Origin: an uncultured Caryophanales bacterium
GTDB taxonomy: Bacteria; Bacillota_I; Bacilli_A; RFN20; CAG-449
Assembly (NCBI GenBank): GCA_945873815.1
Contig: CAMCEE010000002.1
Coordinates: 39,781-103,780, forward strand
Direction: 5' to 3'
Length of the DNA: 64,000 nt
The position numbers and the translations under genes are program-made. This document shows, one piece after another, positions 1 through 7,813 of this stretch. The notes under the pieces were generated by a model that did no database searches, was not told the DNA's origin, and saw nothing but the letters and a program-made list of their open reading frames with translations. The stretch's first letter is position 1. Each line of letters begins with the position of its first letter.

Positions 1-503
1 TAAGTAAAAATCTTGTTACAAATCAAATTGGATTATATGTTGGATATGATATCAGTAATATAAGCGAAAAATATAGTGGTGAAGTTAAAAAAGATTATTA
101 TGGTCGAATAGCTCCTAAATCTAGTCACGGCGCGATTAATCTTGGAGATTACACTTCCTCTTCAAAAAAAATGATTTGCGCTTTAGGTGAACTTTTTGAT
201 AACATTGTGAATCGAAAACTACTGATTAGAAGAATAAATGTTTCTGCGAATAATGTTTTGTACGAGAATGAGGCAGAGAAGATTAGAAAAGTTGAACAAT
301 TATCTTTATTTGATTCTTATGAAAGAAAAACTGAAAGTGAAAGAAAGAATAAGGAAGTTGAACAAAGAGAAAAGAAAGCACAAAAAACAATTCTGGAGAT
401 TAAAAAGAAATATGGTAAAAATGCAATTCTAAAGGGAATGAATTATGAAGAAGGTTCAACTGCAAAAGAAAGAAACGAACAAATTGGAGGTCATAAAGCA
501 TGA
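1..503 (+). CDS. Y-family DNA polymerase (UmuC/DinB-like), C-terminal part
   Basis: The frame is open from base 3, so the ATG at 171 in the ORF track is internal and the gene begins left of the window. The visible part contains IGLYVGYD, a G-x-I-N-L-G-x-Y stretch and ICALGELFDNIV, which match the little-finger region of Gram-positive error-prone polymerases of the UvrX/UmuC type. The last 70 residues are highly charged, probably helical, and include LSLFD, resembling a QLxLF-type beta-clamp-binding motif. The family performs translesion DNA synthesis. The stop overlaps the start of the YolD-like gene by 4 bases, a pairing common in plasmid, phage and SOS loci of Firmicutes. Family assignment is firm; the subfamily is not, because the catalytic palm is outside the window. 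Confidence 0.8.
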   Translation, partial: SKNLVTNQIGLYVGYDISNISEKYSGEVKKDYYGRIAPKSSHGAINLGDYTSSSKKMICALGELFDNIVNRKLLIRRINVSANNVLYENEAEKIRKVEQLSLFDSYERKTESERKNKEVEQREKKAQKTILEIKKKYGKNAILKGMNYEEGSTAKERNEQIGGHKA

Positions 504-916
504 ATCCAAAATATGAGAAGATTATAAATATTAAGCATCATTATCCTAAGAATCATAGAATCATGCCGATAGAAAATCGTGCAGCACAATTTGCTCCTTT
601 TGCAGCTTTAACTGGATACGAGGAATCGATTCAAGAAGTCGGTAGAGAAGTAGAGAAAAAAAGAGAGCTTCTTGATAGTGAAAAGGACATAATAAATGAT
701 AAACTTAGGTACATTATCGATAATAAAATACAAGGTGAAGTTAAAGTTATTTATTTTATAAAAGATAACAAAAAAGATGGTGGAAAATACGAAGAAATGA
801 CTTCATCGATAAGAAGGATAGATGAGGAAAATAGAGTTGTTATCTTTAAGAATAAAATGAAGATTTCTATTGATGATATCGTTAAAATCTATGGTGATTT
901 TTTTCCATTTGAATGA
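500..916 (+). CDS. YolD-like protein
   Basis: This 138-residue protein has the YolD hallmark near residues 26-45: an NRAAQFAPFAALTGYEE segment, followed by a charged helical stretch and a small beta-rich C-terminus (EVKVIYFIKDNKK, RRIDEENRVVIF, IDDIVKIYGDFF). YolD-like proteins are small, of uncertain biochemical role, and very often sit directly after a UmuC/UvrX-type polymerase, which fits here because the ATG overlaps the polymerase stop (ATGA). They are thought to take part in the DNA-damage response as partners of these polymerases; that role is inferred from context, not seen in the sequence. A strong hairpin follows the stop codon. Confidence 0.85.
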   Translation: MNPKYEKIINIKHHYPKNHRIMPIENRAAQFAPFAALTGYEESIQEVGREVEKKRELLDSEKDIINDKLRYIIDNKIQGEVKVIYFIKDNKKDGGKYEEMTSSIRRIDEENRVVIFKNKMKISIDDIVKIYGDFFPFE

Positions 917-920
917 ATAA

Positions 921-944
921 AAAAGCCCAATGTATTGGGCTTTT
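921..944. terminator. Bidirectional intrinsic terminator
   Basis: Perfect 10-bp stem AAAAGCCCAA / TTGGGCTTTT around a TGTA loop, with A-rich and T-rich flanks. It lies between the converging YolD-like and GNAT genes and its right arm overlaps the stop codon of the GNAT gene, so it can serve both strands. Confidence 0.85.
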
Positions 945-2064
945 ATTGCATGTGTTTGATGAAGCATCTTCTTCTTTTATGTTGGATGCATTCAAAGTTT
1001 TTCCATTGGTTGATTATCGCAGTATTATCTTCTAAATTGAGATTTGTTTCTGCATATTTAATATTGTCATCTTTCAAATATTCTTGGAGTTTTGCAATGA
1101 TTGCAGACGCGATACCTAACATTTGATATTGAGGTAATACACCGATTAATCCTAAATCAAGAATCTCAGGATTATTGACTGCACGTAGTACTTTTATTAT
1201 GCAAGGTAAAGTTAAGTGACCTTGTGATTTTTGAACAGCTTTTGCGATTGATGGGAAGCATAAGCCAAAGCAAACAACTTTATTGTTTTCGTCAAGAATA
1301 ACTGCAACGTAACGAATATCGATAATTAATTTAAAGTTGCTGATAAGCATATCTTTCATTCCTTTAGTAAATGGAACAGTTCCATAGATATTCCTATAAG
1401 TTTCATCGAGTATCTCAAAAAATTGATCACCATATTTATTGATGAAATCATTCGCATTTTTTGATTCTCCAAAATGAAGTTTGCATCTGCGCATCATAAG
1501 ATTTGAGATTCTAGCAAGACGATTATTATCATCAATAGGAGAAAGAAGTTTACGTTCAACCCAGTCGACATCTTTTGTATAGCCGCAATTCTCAATTAGT
1601 TTTTGATAATAGGAATAATTGTATTGTTCTTCGAAAGTAGAAAGTTCTTCAAATCCTTCGATTAATAATCCTTCTCTTTCTAAATCACTATATCCTAAAG
1701 GACCAACTATGGTATCCATTCCTTTTTCTTTTGCCCATTTTTCGACGGCATTAAATAATGCATCTGCGACTTCTTGATCGTCAATTGCATCAAAACGAGT
1801 GAATCTTATGCGTTTACATTTATCTTTTTCATTGCTGACTTTTTGAAGGATTCCTTGTATTCTTCCTACAACCTTATTATCTCGATAAGCAAGATAAAAT
1901 ACATCTTCTGCTTGATCATGATATACGTAAGATTTTTTAAACATTTTCATTTCATCTCCATATAGAGGCGGAACGAAATATGGATTATTTTTATATAGTT
2001 TTAATGGAAAATCAACAAATGCTTTTCTTTCACTTGCTTTTTTTACTTCTCTAATCTCTATCAT
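943..2064 (-). CDS. GNAT-superfamily acetyltransferase-like protein, 373 aa
   Basis: The N-terminus (IEIREVK, FVDFPLKLYKNNPYFVPPL) matches a widespread large GNAT-related family whose members begin with a short conserved fold and end in an acyl-CoA-binding-type domain. Residues from about 240 carry the GNAT-like core: a beta strand (YVAVILDENNKVVCFG), then LDLGLIGVLPQYQMLGIASAIIAKL, which resembles the V-x-P-x-x-x-x-x-G-x-A loop that holds coenzyme A. The substrate is unknown. No ribosome binding site is visible; a perfect 12-bp palindrome (TTAAACGTTTAA, 2068-2079) fills most of the 19-base gap after degV, so it may be co-transcribed with degV or read from its own signal. Function beyond acyltransfer is not predictable. 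Confidence 0.7.
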   Translation of the reverse strand: MIEIREVKKASERKAFVDFPLKLYKNNPYFVPPLYGDEMKMFKKSYVYHDQAEDVFYLAYRDNKVVGRIQGILQKVSNEKDKCKRIRFTRFDAIDDQEVADALFNAVEKWAKEKGMDTIVGPLGYSDLEREGLLIEGFEELSTFEEQYNYSYYQKLIENCGYTKDVDWVERKLLSPIDDNNRLARISNLMMRRCKLHFGESKNANDFINKYGDQFFEILDETYRNIYGTVPFTKGMKDMLISNFKLIIDIRYVAVILDENNKVVCFGLCFPSIAKAVQKSQGHLTLPCIIKVLRAVNNPEILDLGLIGVLPQYQMLGIASAIIAKLQEYLKDDNIKYAETNLNLEDNTAIINQWKNFECIQHKRRRCFIKHMQ

Positions 2065-2083
2065 AATTTAAACGTTTAATATT

Positions 2084-2953
2084 TTATCTATGTTTTGCAT
2101 GGAAGCAAACACCAACACATCCAGGACCACAATGTGCACCTGCAGTAGGGTTTACGTCTACTATCTCACAATCTAATCCTTCACCAAATTCCTTCTTTAA
2201 GGCAGCAATCATTGCTTTGGCACTATTAATACATCCAGTATTTGCAACGTATACTTTATGATTTAAAATATCATCTTCTAATTCACGTACATAACTTAAT
2301 ATTTTATCGATTGCATTTTTAGTACCTCTTGCTTTTGCAATACTTACCATTTGGCCATTTTCGTTCATGTAGATGATTGGTTTAATTCCAATCATATTTC
2401 CAAAGAATCCTGCAAAACCTGATACTCTTCCTGAACGAGCAAAGAATTTTAAATCTTCAGCATAGAAATAAACCGCATATCGATCGACGTTCTTGTGTCC
2501 CCATTCAATCATTTCTTCTGCTGTTTTTCCTTGTTTATATAGTTTTGCAAATTCTTGAATGAGACAATAGGAAATAGTTGTGATTCCTTTCGTATCGAAT
2601 GAATAGAATTTTCTACCAGGGTATTTTTCTAATAATTCGTTAACCGCGAGATTCATGGAATTGAATGTCCCACTCATTGAAAGAGAAAAGTGAATATAGA
2701 ATATATCGTCTCCATTTGCAAAATGAGGCTCGAAATATGCTTTATATTCTTCTTGATTGATTGCACAAGTTTTTGGAAGAACTCCTTCTCTTAATGAATT
2801 ATAGTATTCTTCTGCATTGAAAACTTTAAAATCTTTATATGGGAAAATTGTTTTATCACCGATAATGTATGGCATGCTGATTAATTCAAAACCATTTTCT
2901 TTTGCGAATTCTGGTGTGATATCACAATCTGTATCTACGAAAACTTTTAACAT
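2084..2953 (-). CDS. DegV family (FakB-like) fatty-acid-binding protein
   Basis: The 289-residue length and motifs are those of DegV proteins: the N-terminal VFVDTDCDITPE, the FYIHFSLSMSGTFNSMNLAV segment that binds the fatty-acid carboxylate, and the later RSGRVSG segment and C-terminal HCGPGCVGVCF. Family members bind a long-chain fatty acid, and the FakB branch presents it to the kinase FakA to make acyl-phosphate for membrane lipid synthesis. The start is set by AAGGAG six bases upstream of the ATG. Its divergent neighbour is plsX, which makes the same acyl-phosphate intermediate from acyl-ACP, so the pair plausibly serve phospholipid synthesis together. FakA itself is not in the window. 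Confidence 0.9.
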   Translation of the reverse strand: MLKVFVDTDCDITPEFAKENGFELISMPYIIGDKTIFPYKDFKVFNAEEYYNSLREGVLPKTCAINQEEYKAYFEPHFANGDDIFYIHFSLSMSGTFNSMNLAVNELLEKYPGRKFYSFDTKGITTISYCLIQEFAKLYKQGKTAEEMIEWGHKNVDRYAVYFYAEDLKFFARSGRVSGFAGFFGNMIGIKPIIYMNENGQMVSIAKARGTKNAIDKILSYVRELEDDILNHKVYVANTGCINSAKAMIAALKKEFGEGLDCEIVDVNPTAGAHCGPGCVGVCFHAKHR

Positions 2954-3115
2954 AAAAAACTCCTTAAATCATAATTAGATACACGATTAATGCATCTATA
3001 TTACATGCTAAAGTTTATCACAAAATCCTCGTCAATACAATACATTAGAAGTATGTAAAAAATGTAATTACACAACTATTTTTTTCTGTGATAGGGGAAC
3101 ATCTTTCTTATAAAT

Positions 3116-3155
3116 GATATTTCAAATCAACTATAACGATATTTCAAATCAACTA
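3116..3155. repeat. Tandem 18-bp direct repeat in the degV-plsX intergenic region
   Basis: The 18-base word GATATTTCAAATCAACTA occurs at 3116-3133 and again at 3138-3155, a 22-base period (two helical turns). It lies about 95 bases upstream of the plsX start. Exact repeats at this phasing in a divergent promoter region suggest a protein-binding site, but no regulator is identified. Confidence 0.6.
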
Positions 3156-3248
3156 ATTTATTCATTTATTTTTTTAATCTAGAAATGGAAAAATTGATAT
3201 CTTCTATTATTAATGTTAAAATCTAAGAATAGAAAGAAGGATATGAAT

Positions 3249-4259
3249 ATGATAAAAATTGTTGTGGATGCTTTCGGTGGAGATAAAAGCCCTTATGTCA
3301 ATGTTGAAGGAGCAATTAAAGCATTAAACGAAATCGCTGATTTAGAGATTATTTTCACAGGAGATTCAACTATCTTAAATGAAGAATTAAAAAAGTACAA
3401 ATACGACGAAAGAAGAGTTTCTATTGTTCATGCACCAGATATAATAACATGCGACGAAATTCCAACAATCGCTTTAAAAACGAAAAAGGAAAGTTCTTTA
3501 GTTAAAGCATATGATTTAGTAAAGAATAATGAAGATATTGGTGGATTAGTTTCAACTGGATCAACTGGTGCAATATTAACAGGGTCTGTATTAAAAACAA
3601 GAAGACTTCCAGGAGTTATAAGACCTGCATTTTGTCCAATTCTTCCAACGATGAATCATAGTGTAGTAGGAGTTTGTGATAGTGGTGCGAACGCTTCTTG
3701 TACTGTAGATAATCTTGTGCAATTTGCTTTAATGGGTAGCTTATATATGGAAAAAGCATATGGAAAGAAGAACCCTCGAGTTGCATTGCTTAATATCGGA
3801 ACAGAAGAAGAAAAAGGCGATGAATTAAGAAAAGAAACGTATCAAAGATTAAAGAATATGAAGGAAATAAATTTCGTTGGAAATATGGAAAGTAGAGATT
3901 TACTTTCTGGTAAATATGATTTAGTAGTTTGCGATGGTTTTGCAGGTAATGTTTTGATTAAATCAACAGAAGGAACGGCATTAGAATTATTAAAATTATT
4001 AAAGAAATCCTTTATGAAGGGAATTAAGAATAAATTAGGAGCATTACTTTTAAAAAAGGAAATTTATTCTATAAAAGATTTTATGGATTATAACAATTAC
4101 GGTGGTGGAGTGATGCTTGGAGTTAATAAAACAATCATAAAAGGACATGGCAGTTCAAAAACAAATGCAATCTATAATTGTGTAAAACAAGCTTATACAT
4201 TGGAAAAGAATAAACTCATTTCTGCAATTGGAGAAGCAATTAAACCTAAAGAAGACTAA
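3249..4259 (+). CDS. plsX: Phosphate acyltransferase PlsX
   Basis: PlsX converts acyl-ACP to acyl-phosphate, the donor for PlsY in phosphatidic acid synthesis at the membrane. The sequence starts with the family signature IKIVVDAFGGDKSP and continues with LVSTGSTGAIL, RPAFCPILPT, LLNIGTEEEKG and VVCDGFAGNVLIKSTEG, all characteristic. The ORF track starts at 3213, but the ribosome site GAAAGAAGG (ending at 3240) is correctly spaced only from ATG 3249, giving 336 residues. It is divergent from a DegV/FakB-like gene and separated from it by repeats. It is a single gene here rather than part of the usual plsX-fabD-fabG cluster. Its stop codon abuts that of the convergent permease. Confidence 0.95.
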   Translation: MIKIVVDAFGGDKSPYVNVEGAIKALNEIADLEIIFTGDSTILNEELKKYKYDERRVSIVHAPDIITCDEIPTIALKTKKESSLVKAYDLVKNNEDIGGLVSTGSTGAILTGSVLKTRRLPGVIRPAFCPILPTMNHSVVGVCDSGANASCTVDNLVQFALMGSLYMEKAYGKKNPRVALLNIGTEEEKGDELRKETYQRLKNMKEINFVGNMESRDLLSGKYDLVVCDGFAGNVLIKSTEGTALELLKLLKKSFMKGIKNKLGALLLKKEIYSIKDFMDYNNYGGGVMLGVNKTIIKGHGSSKTNAIYNCVKQAYTLEKNKLISAIGEAIKPKED

Positions 4260-4273
4260 TTAGTGTCTTCTTT
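4248..4273. terminator. Bidirectional terminator built from two gene ends
   Basis: Stem AAAGAAGAC / GTCTTCTTT (9 bp) with an 8-base loop that contains both stop codons back to back (TAATTA). It lies inside the last codons of plsX and of the convergent ABC permease, with T-runs on both strands. Confidence 0.75.
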
Positions 4274-5039
4274 TTATTAGGAGAGAAATAATAATATTTA
4301 ATAATAAAGTAATAATCGATAGGATGATGATTCCAAGCATTACTAGATCTAATTTGAATGTTTGACCTCCATACATTAATAGATATCCTATACCTTTTCT
4401 TGAAACGAGAAATTCTCCAACAATTACTCCAACCCAAGATAATCCAATATTGACTTTTAGTTGGGATAGTAAACCCTCAAATGAAGAAGGAAAAACTACT
4501 TTTAGTAATAATTGAAGGCGATTAGCGTTTAATACTTTCATCATTTTGATAAGGTTTTTATCAACATTATTGAAATAAGATAAACAGGATAATACAGTTA
4601 TAATGATAGAAAATGATATCGCGATACTTATTATTCCTTTTTCGTTTGTTCCAAAATAGATAATTAATATTGGTCCTAATGCGGTTTTTGGAATTGCATT
4701 AAGCGTGATTAAATAAGGATCTAGAATATCGTTCACTCGAGGAAATAAATATAATATTGATGCGATTATTATTCCACTTATTGAAGAAAGAACAAGAGCA
4801 AAAATCATCTCTTTTGTAGTCACAAGAATATGAGGAAATAATTCACCTGATTTTATCATTTCTATTAGTAACTCAGTTATTCTTAATGGGGATGAAACAA
4901 GAAACGGATTAAGCAAGTTTACTCTAGTAAGAATTTCCCAGAGAAATATAAAAGATATCAATATGAATATTTGAAGAAATAGAGTAATCATTTTCTTTCT
5001 CTTTGTTTTTCTTAAATATTCTTTGTACGACTTAATCAT
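4260..5039 (-). CDS. ABC transporter permease, SsuC/TauC/ThiX type
   Basis: About six hydrophobic segments in roughly 259 residues, with the EAA-type cytoplasmic loop near residues 185-205 (LNANRLQLLLKVVFPSSFEGLLSQLKVNIGLSW) and the C-terminal LVSRKGIGYLLMYGGQTFKLDLVMLGII typical of nitrate/sulfonate/thiamine-precursor permeases. ATG 5039 is preferred over the GTG at 5048 because AAGGTG lies six bases upstream of it. It follows its ATPase by about 65 bases on the same strand. No substrate-binding protein is adjacent, so the substrate (taurine, sulfonate, thiamine precursor or other) cannot be assigned. The gene ends flush against plsX. Confidence 0.85.
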   Translation of the reverse strand: MIKSYKEYLRKTKRKKMITLFLQIFILISFIFLWEILTRVNLLNPFLVSSPLRITELLIEMIKSGELFPHILVTTKEMIFALVLSSISGIIIASILYLFPRVNDILDPYLITLNAIPKTALGPILIIYFGTNEKGIISIAISFSIIITVLSCLSYFNNVDKNLIKMMKVLNANRLQLLLKVVFPSSFEGLLSQLKVNIGLSWVGVIVGEFLVSRKGIGYLLMYGGQTFKLDLVMLGIIILSIITLLLNIIISLLIKRRH

Positions 5040-5104
5040 TCTTTTCACCTTAATATATGATATGTTTTTTTATAGATATATCTTGATAAATGTGTATTCA
5101 CCTA

Positions 5105-5836
5105 TTATTCATCAAGATTTGAAAATACTTCGTTAAAAAGAAGCGTAAAATCTTTGTGTTTTCTTCTTTCACTAGGCGATAGATTAACAAAAGGAATATT
5201 TATTATTTTAACGATTGAACAAGGTCTTTTTGATAGAATGATAATTCGATTTGATAAGGCGATTGCTTCAGATATATCATGCGTTACGATAAGTGATGAA
5301 ATCTTTTCGTTTTTAATTATTTTAAATACATCTTCTTGAACAAATAATTTTGTTTGTGCGTCAAGCGCAGAAAACGGTTCATCGAGTAAAAGAAGATTTG
5401 GCCTTAATACAAGAGTTCTTATTAAACTAACTCTTTGTTTCATTCCACCCGATAAATCGTTTGGATAATGCTTTTTAAATGATGATAATCCATATTTATC
5501 AATCAATTCTATCGCATATTTAATGTTATCTTTAGTTTTGATTTTTTTAATTTCTAAAGGAAAAATGACATTGTCTAGTACATTTCTCCAAGGTAATAAT
5601 GCATCTTTTTGAAACATATATCCTAATTTAGCATTAGATATGATTTCTCCTTCATTTTGTTCTTCAAGTGAAGAAATGATATTTAATATTGTAGATTTAC
5701 CACATCCTGAAGGTCCAATTATAGAAACTATCTCATTTTCATCAATTGAAAAAGAAACATTAGAGATTACATTTGTTTCTCCATTCATAGAATAAAAAGT
5801 CTTACTTATTCTATTTAATTTAACTAATTCACTCAT
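5105..5836 (-). CDS. ABC transporter ATP-binding protein, SsuB/TauB type
   Basis: The 243 residues contain Walker A GPSGCGKST, a Q-loop (GYMFQKDALLPWRNV), the signature LSGGMKQR, Walker B LLLLDEPFSALD and a switch histidine (VTHDISEA). The LLPWRNV Q-loop wording is typical of the nitrate/sulfonate/taurine importer ATPases and matches the permease that follows. It is the first gene of a two-gene operon and would energise import through the inner membrane. The absent binding protein must be encoded elsewhere or has been lost. GGTGAGA precedes the ATG. Confidence 0.9.
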   Translation of the reverse strand: MSELVKLNRISKTFYSMNGETNVISNVSFSIDENEIVSIIGPSGCGKSTILNIISSLEEQNEGEIISNAKLGYMFQKDALLPWRNVLDNVIFPLEIKKIKTKDNIKYAIELIDKYGLSSFKKHYPNDLSGGMKQRVSLIRTLVLRPNLLLLDEPFSALDAQTKLFVQEDVFKIIKNEKISSLIVTHDISEAIALSNRIIILSKRPCSIVKIINIPFVNLSPSERRKHKDFTLLFNEVFSNLDE

Positions 5837-5985
5837 ATTCTCACCATGATATCTTATGAATAAATTAAAATATCGTTTCTTTTATTGCATATAATATTAT
5901 TATTTTCTTATTCTTCTTTTAAATAATATAATAAAAATGTAAAATGGAGAGAAAGAAAGAATCAAGATTTGATTAGGGTAAATAT

Positions 5986-6654
5986 ATGAAAGTAAATGAT
6001 AACATCTTAAATTTTTACGATTTATATTCTAATGATGATAACATTGTTTATCGCGCAGTATTAAAAAAGAAAGATTGGTTGTTTAGACGTTTATTTATCC
6101 CATGCAATTTTCATTCTTTGAAGATAGATAATGTTATCACTTATCCAGATCTATTCGGACTTATGGACCAAAGCTTTGTTTTTCAAAAACTAGTTTTGGA
6201 TGAATCAAAGTTTGAAGGGAATGAAAGAAAGATTAAAAGAATTGTAAACGAATTTAATAAACGTTTTAAGATAAGATATGCTTATGAACGAATCGTACCA
6301 ATGGATGATTCTTCAACATTTTGGATTGAGATGGATTTTACTAAATTAGATAAAAAGACTTATAATGATTTGGTTTGTAATTTTTACCCTTGTATTCCAA
6401 ATATTGATGAAATGGATTTATTTTATGATGAAACTAAAGATATTGATTTATTGAAGTATCCAATGATTGGAGAAAACGGTAAATGGGTCTTTATTATTGA
6501 TCATCAATTAATGGTTAATGATCGTGTATACATGCAAAATTGTTTTAAAAAAATATGGTATAATTCTCATCTTCTAGAGAATGAACAAATAGAGGCGATT
6601 AAAGAAATTGCAGAAGCAAATCTAGTGGAAGCGGGTGATTATTATGATAAATAA
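5986..6654 (+). CDS. Hypothetical protein, 222 aa
   Basis: No family recognised. The protein is soluble-looking with no signal peptide or membrane segment. It is rich in aromatic and acidic residues (YDLYSNDDN, FWIEMDF, LFYDETKDIDLLKYPMIG) and ends in a helical, acidic tail. A weak TAGGGTAA ribosome site precedes the ATG. The next gene starts inside its last codons, so the two are translationally coupled and probably act together. It is divergent from the ABC ATPase gene with a 149-base shared upstream region. Confidence 0.65.
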   Translation: MKVNDNILNFYDLYSNDDNIVYRAVLKKKDWLFRRLFIPCNFHSLKIDNVITYPDLFGLMDQSFVFQKLVLDESKFEGNERKIKRIVNEFNKRFKIRYAYERIVPMDDSSTFWIEMDFTKLDKKTYNDLVCNFYPCIPNIDEMDLFYDETKDIDLLKYPMIGENGKWVFIIDHQLMVNDRVYMQNCFKKIWYNSHLLENEQIEAIKEIAEANLVEAGDYYDK

Positions 6655-7750
6655 AGAACTATACCATCAATTGTATATTACAAGAAAGTATCCTCCTGAA
6701 TTTGAGGAATATCTTTTTCATGTATTATTGAAAGTTAATGAAATAGTTTCCGAGAGATTAAATAAATCAAATGGAATCTTTTCTTGCAATGTTGATCCTG
6801 TTGTTTCACTTCGTTATGTAGTTGAAGAGCATATATACAATATGAGTTTAATTGAAAAAGTATACGTTGATAAATTCTTAAAAACAAAAGAATACTATGA
6901 TCATTTAGTTAGAGTAGTATCTGATAAAGTCTTTTTCAACGAATATCTTGAATATCATGCTGTATCGTATATATCAAAATATAATCCTTTAATTTCTACA
7001 TTAGAATTGTTTTTGAATTACATTATTAATAAATATGAGCAATTGCCAAGTAATTCTTCAATAGAACCAAAGATAAAATTAGATATATTGAAGAAAGGAT
7101 TCTTCATGATTAAATCTGTTTTGAATTTATTATGTGATGGATATGAAACAGAGGCTTTTTCTACATGGAGAACGATTCATGAGGTAGAATGTGTTGCGAA
7201 GATTTTAGATGAAAAGCCATATCTTACGGAATCATATTATCTCCATATGCATTATAATTCGATTTATCGTGGTGGAGAAAAAGATAAGGAAAAAGTTGAT
7301 GCGTTCTATGAAGAAGTTAAAGGTAAATTGAAAAAATGGGATTTAAAATCAAAAGATTTTAAGAAATTTTTAGAATATGGTTGGTTATTAGATATTAAGA
7401 ACTGGAAAGAAGAATATCCAGAATTGAAACTTAATTTCCGTAAAGGCTTAGAATATGTTGCAGGGTTAGGTGCATATTCTAATCTATATGAGTCGAGTAG
7501 TGAAATAGCTCATGGATCTCCTTTATTAATATATTCAAGCAAGCCATATTATTTGAATATAACAATCATGTGTTTATATGAAACGTTCATTAGAATGGAA
7601 TCGATGTTCGCAAGAGAAGTGGAAAAAGTAAAAGATATCGATTCAACTGCTTATTTTGGAATGAGAAATATCTATATTCCTGAAGTTAGAAAGAATATCT
7701 TAAAACTTAGGTTATTGTTAGATTATCATAATTCTAGCGATGATGAATAA
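6644..7750 (+). CDS. DUF5677-like protein
   Basis: A mostly helical protein of 368 residues. The central part (KKGFFMIKSVLNLLCDGYETEAFSTWRTIHEVECVAKIL, around residues 150-190) resembles DUF5677 proteins, in which a helical bundle carries a conserved R-x-x-x-E in that position; SSEIAHGSP further on resembles their S-x-x-x-H-G segment. The function of that family is unknown. The ORF track begins with GTG 6635; ATG 6644 with GGAAGCGGG upstream is preferred, leaving an 11-base overlap with the previous gene and implying coupled translation. A strong hairpin terminator follows. Confidence 0.6.
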   Translation: MINKELYHQLYITRKYPPEFEEYLFHVLLKVNEIVSERLNKSNGIFSCNVDPVVSLRYVVEEHIYNMSLIEKVYVDKFLKTKEYYDHLVRVVSDKVFFNEYLEYHAVSYISKYNPLISTLELFLNYIINKYEQLPSNSSIEPKIKLDILKKGFFMIKSVLNLLCDGYETEAFSTWRTIHEVECVAKILDEKPYLTESYYLHMHYNSIYRGGEKDKEKVDAFYEEVKGKLKKWDLKSKDFKKFLEYGWLLDIKNWKEEYPELKLNFRKGLEYVAGLGAYSNLYESSSEIAHGSPLLIYSSKPYYLNITIMCLYETFIRMESMFAREVEKVKDIDSTAYFGMRNIYIPEVRKNILKLRLLLDYHNSSDDE

Positions 7751-7757
7751 TAAAAAA

Positions 7758-7800
7758 AGAACTCGATAGGAGACCTAATATATTGTCCCTATTGAGTTCT
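7758..7800. terminator. Bidirectional terminator
   Basis: AGAACTCGATAGG pairs with CCCTATTGAGTTCT across a 16-base loop (one G-T pair and a C bulge), with an A-run on the left and GTTTTTT on the right. It separates the convergent DUF5677-like and purine permease genes. Confidence 0.8.
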
Positions 7801-7813
7801 GTTTTTTATATGG

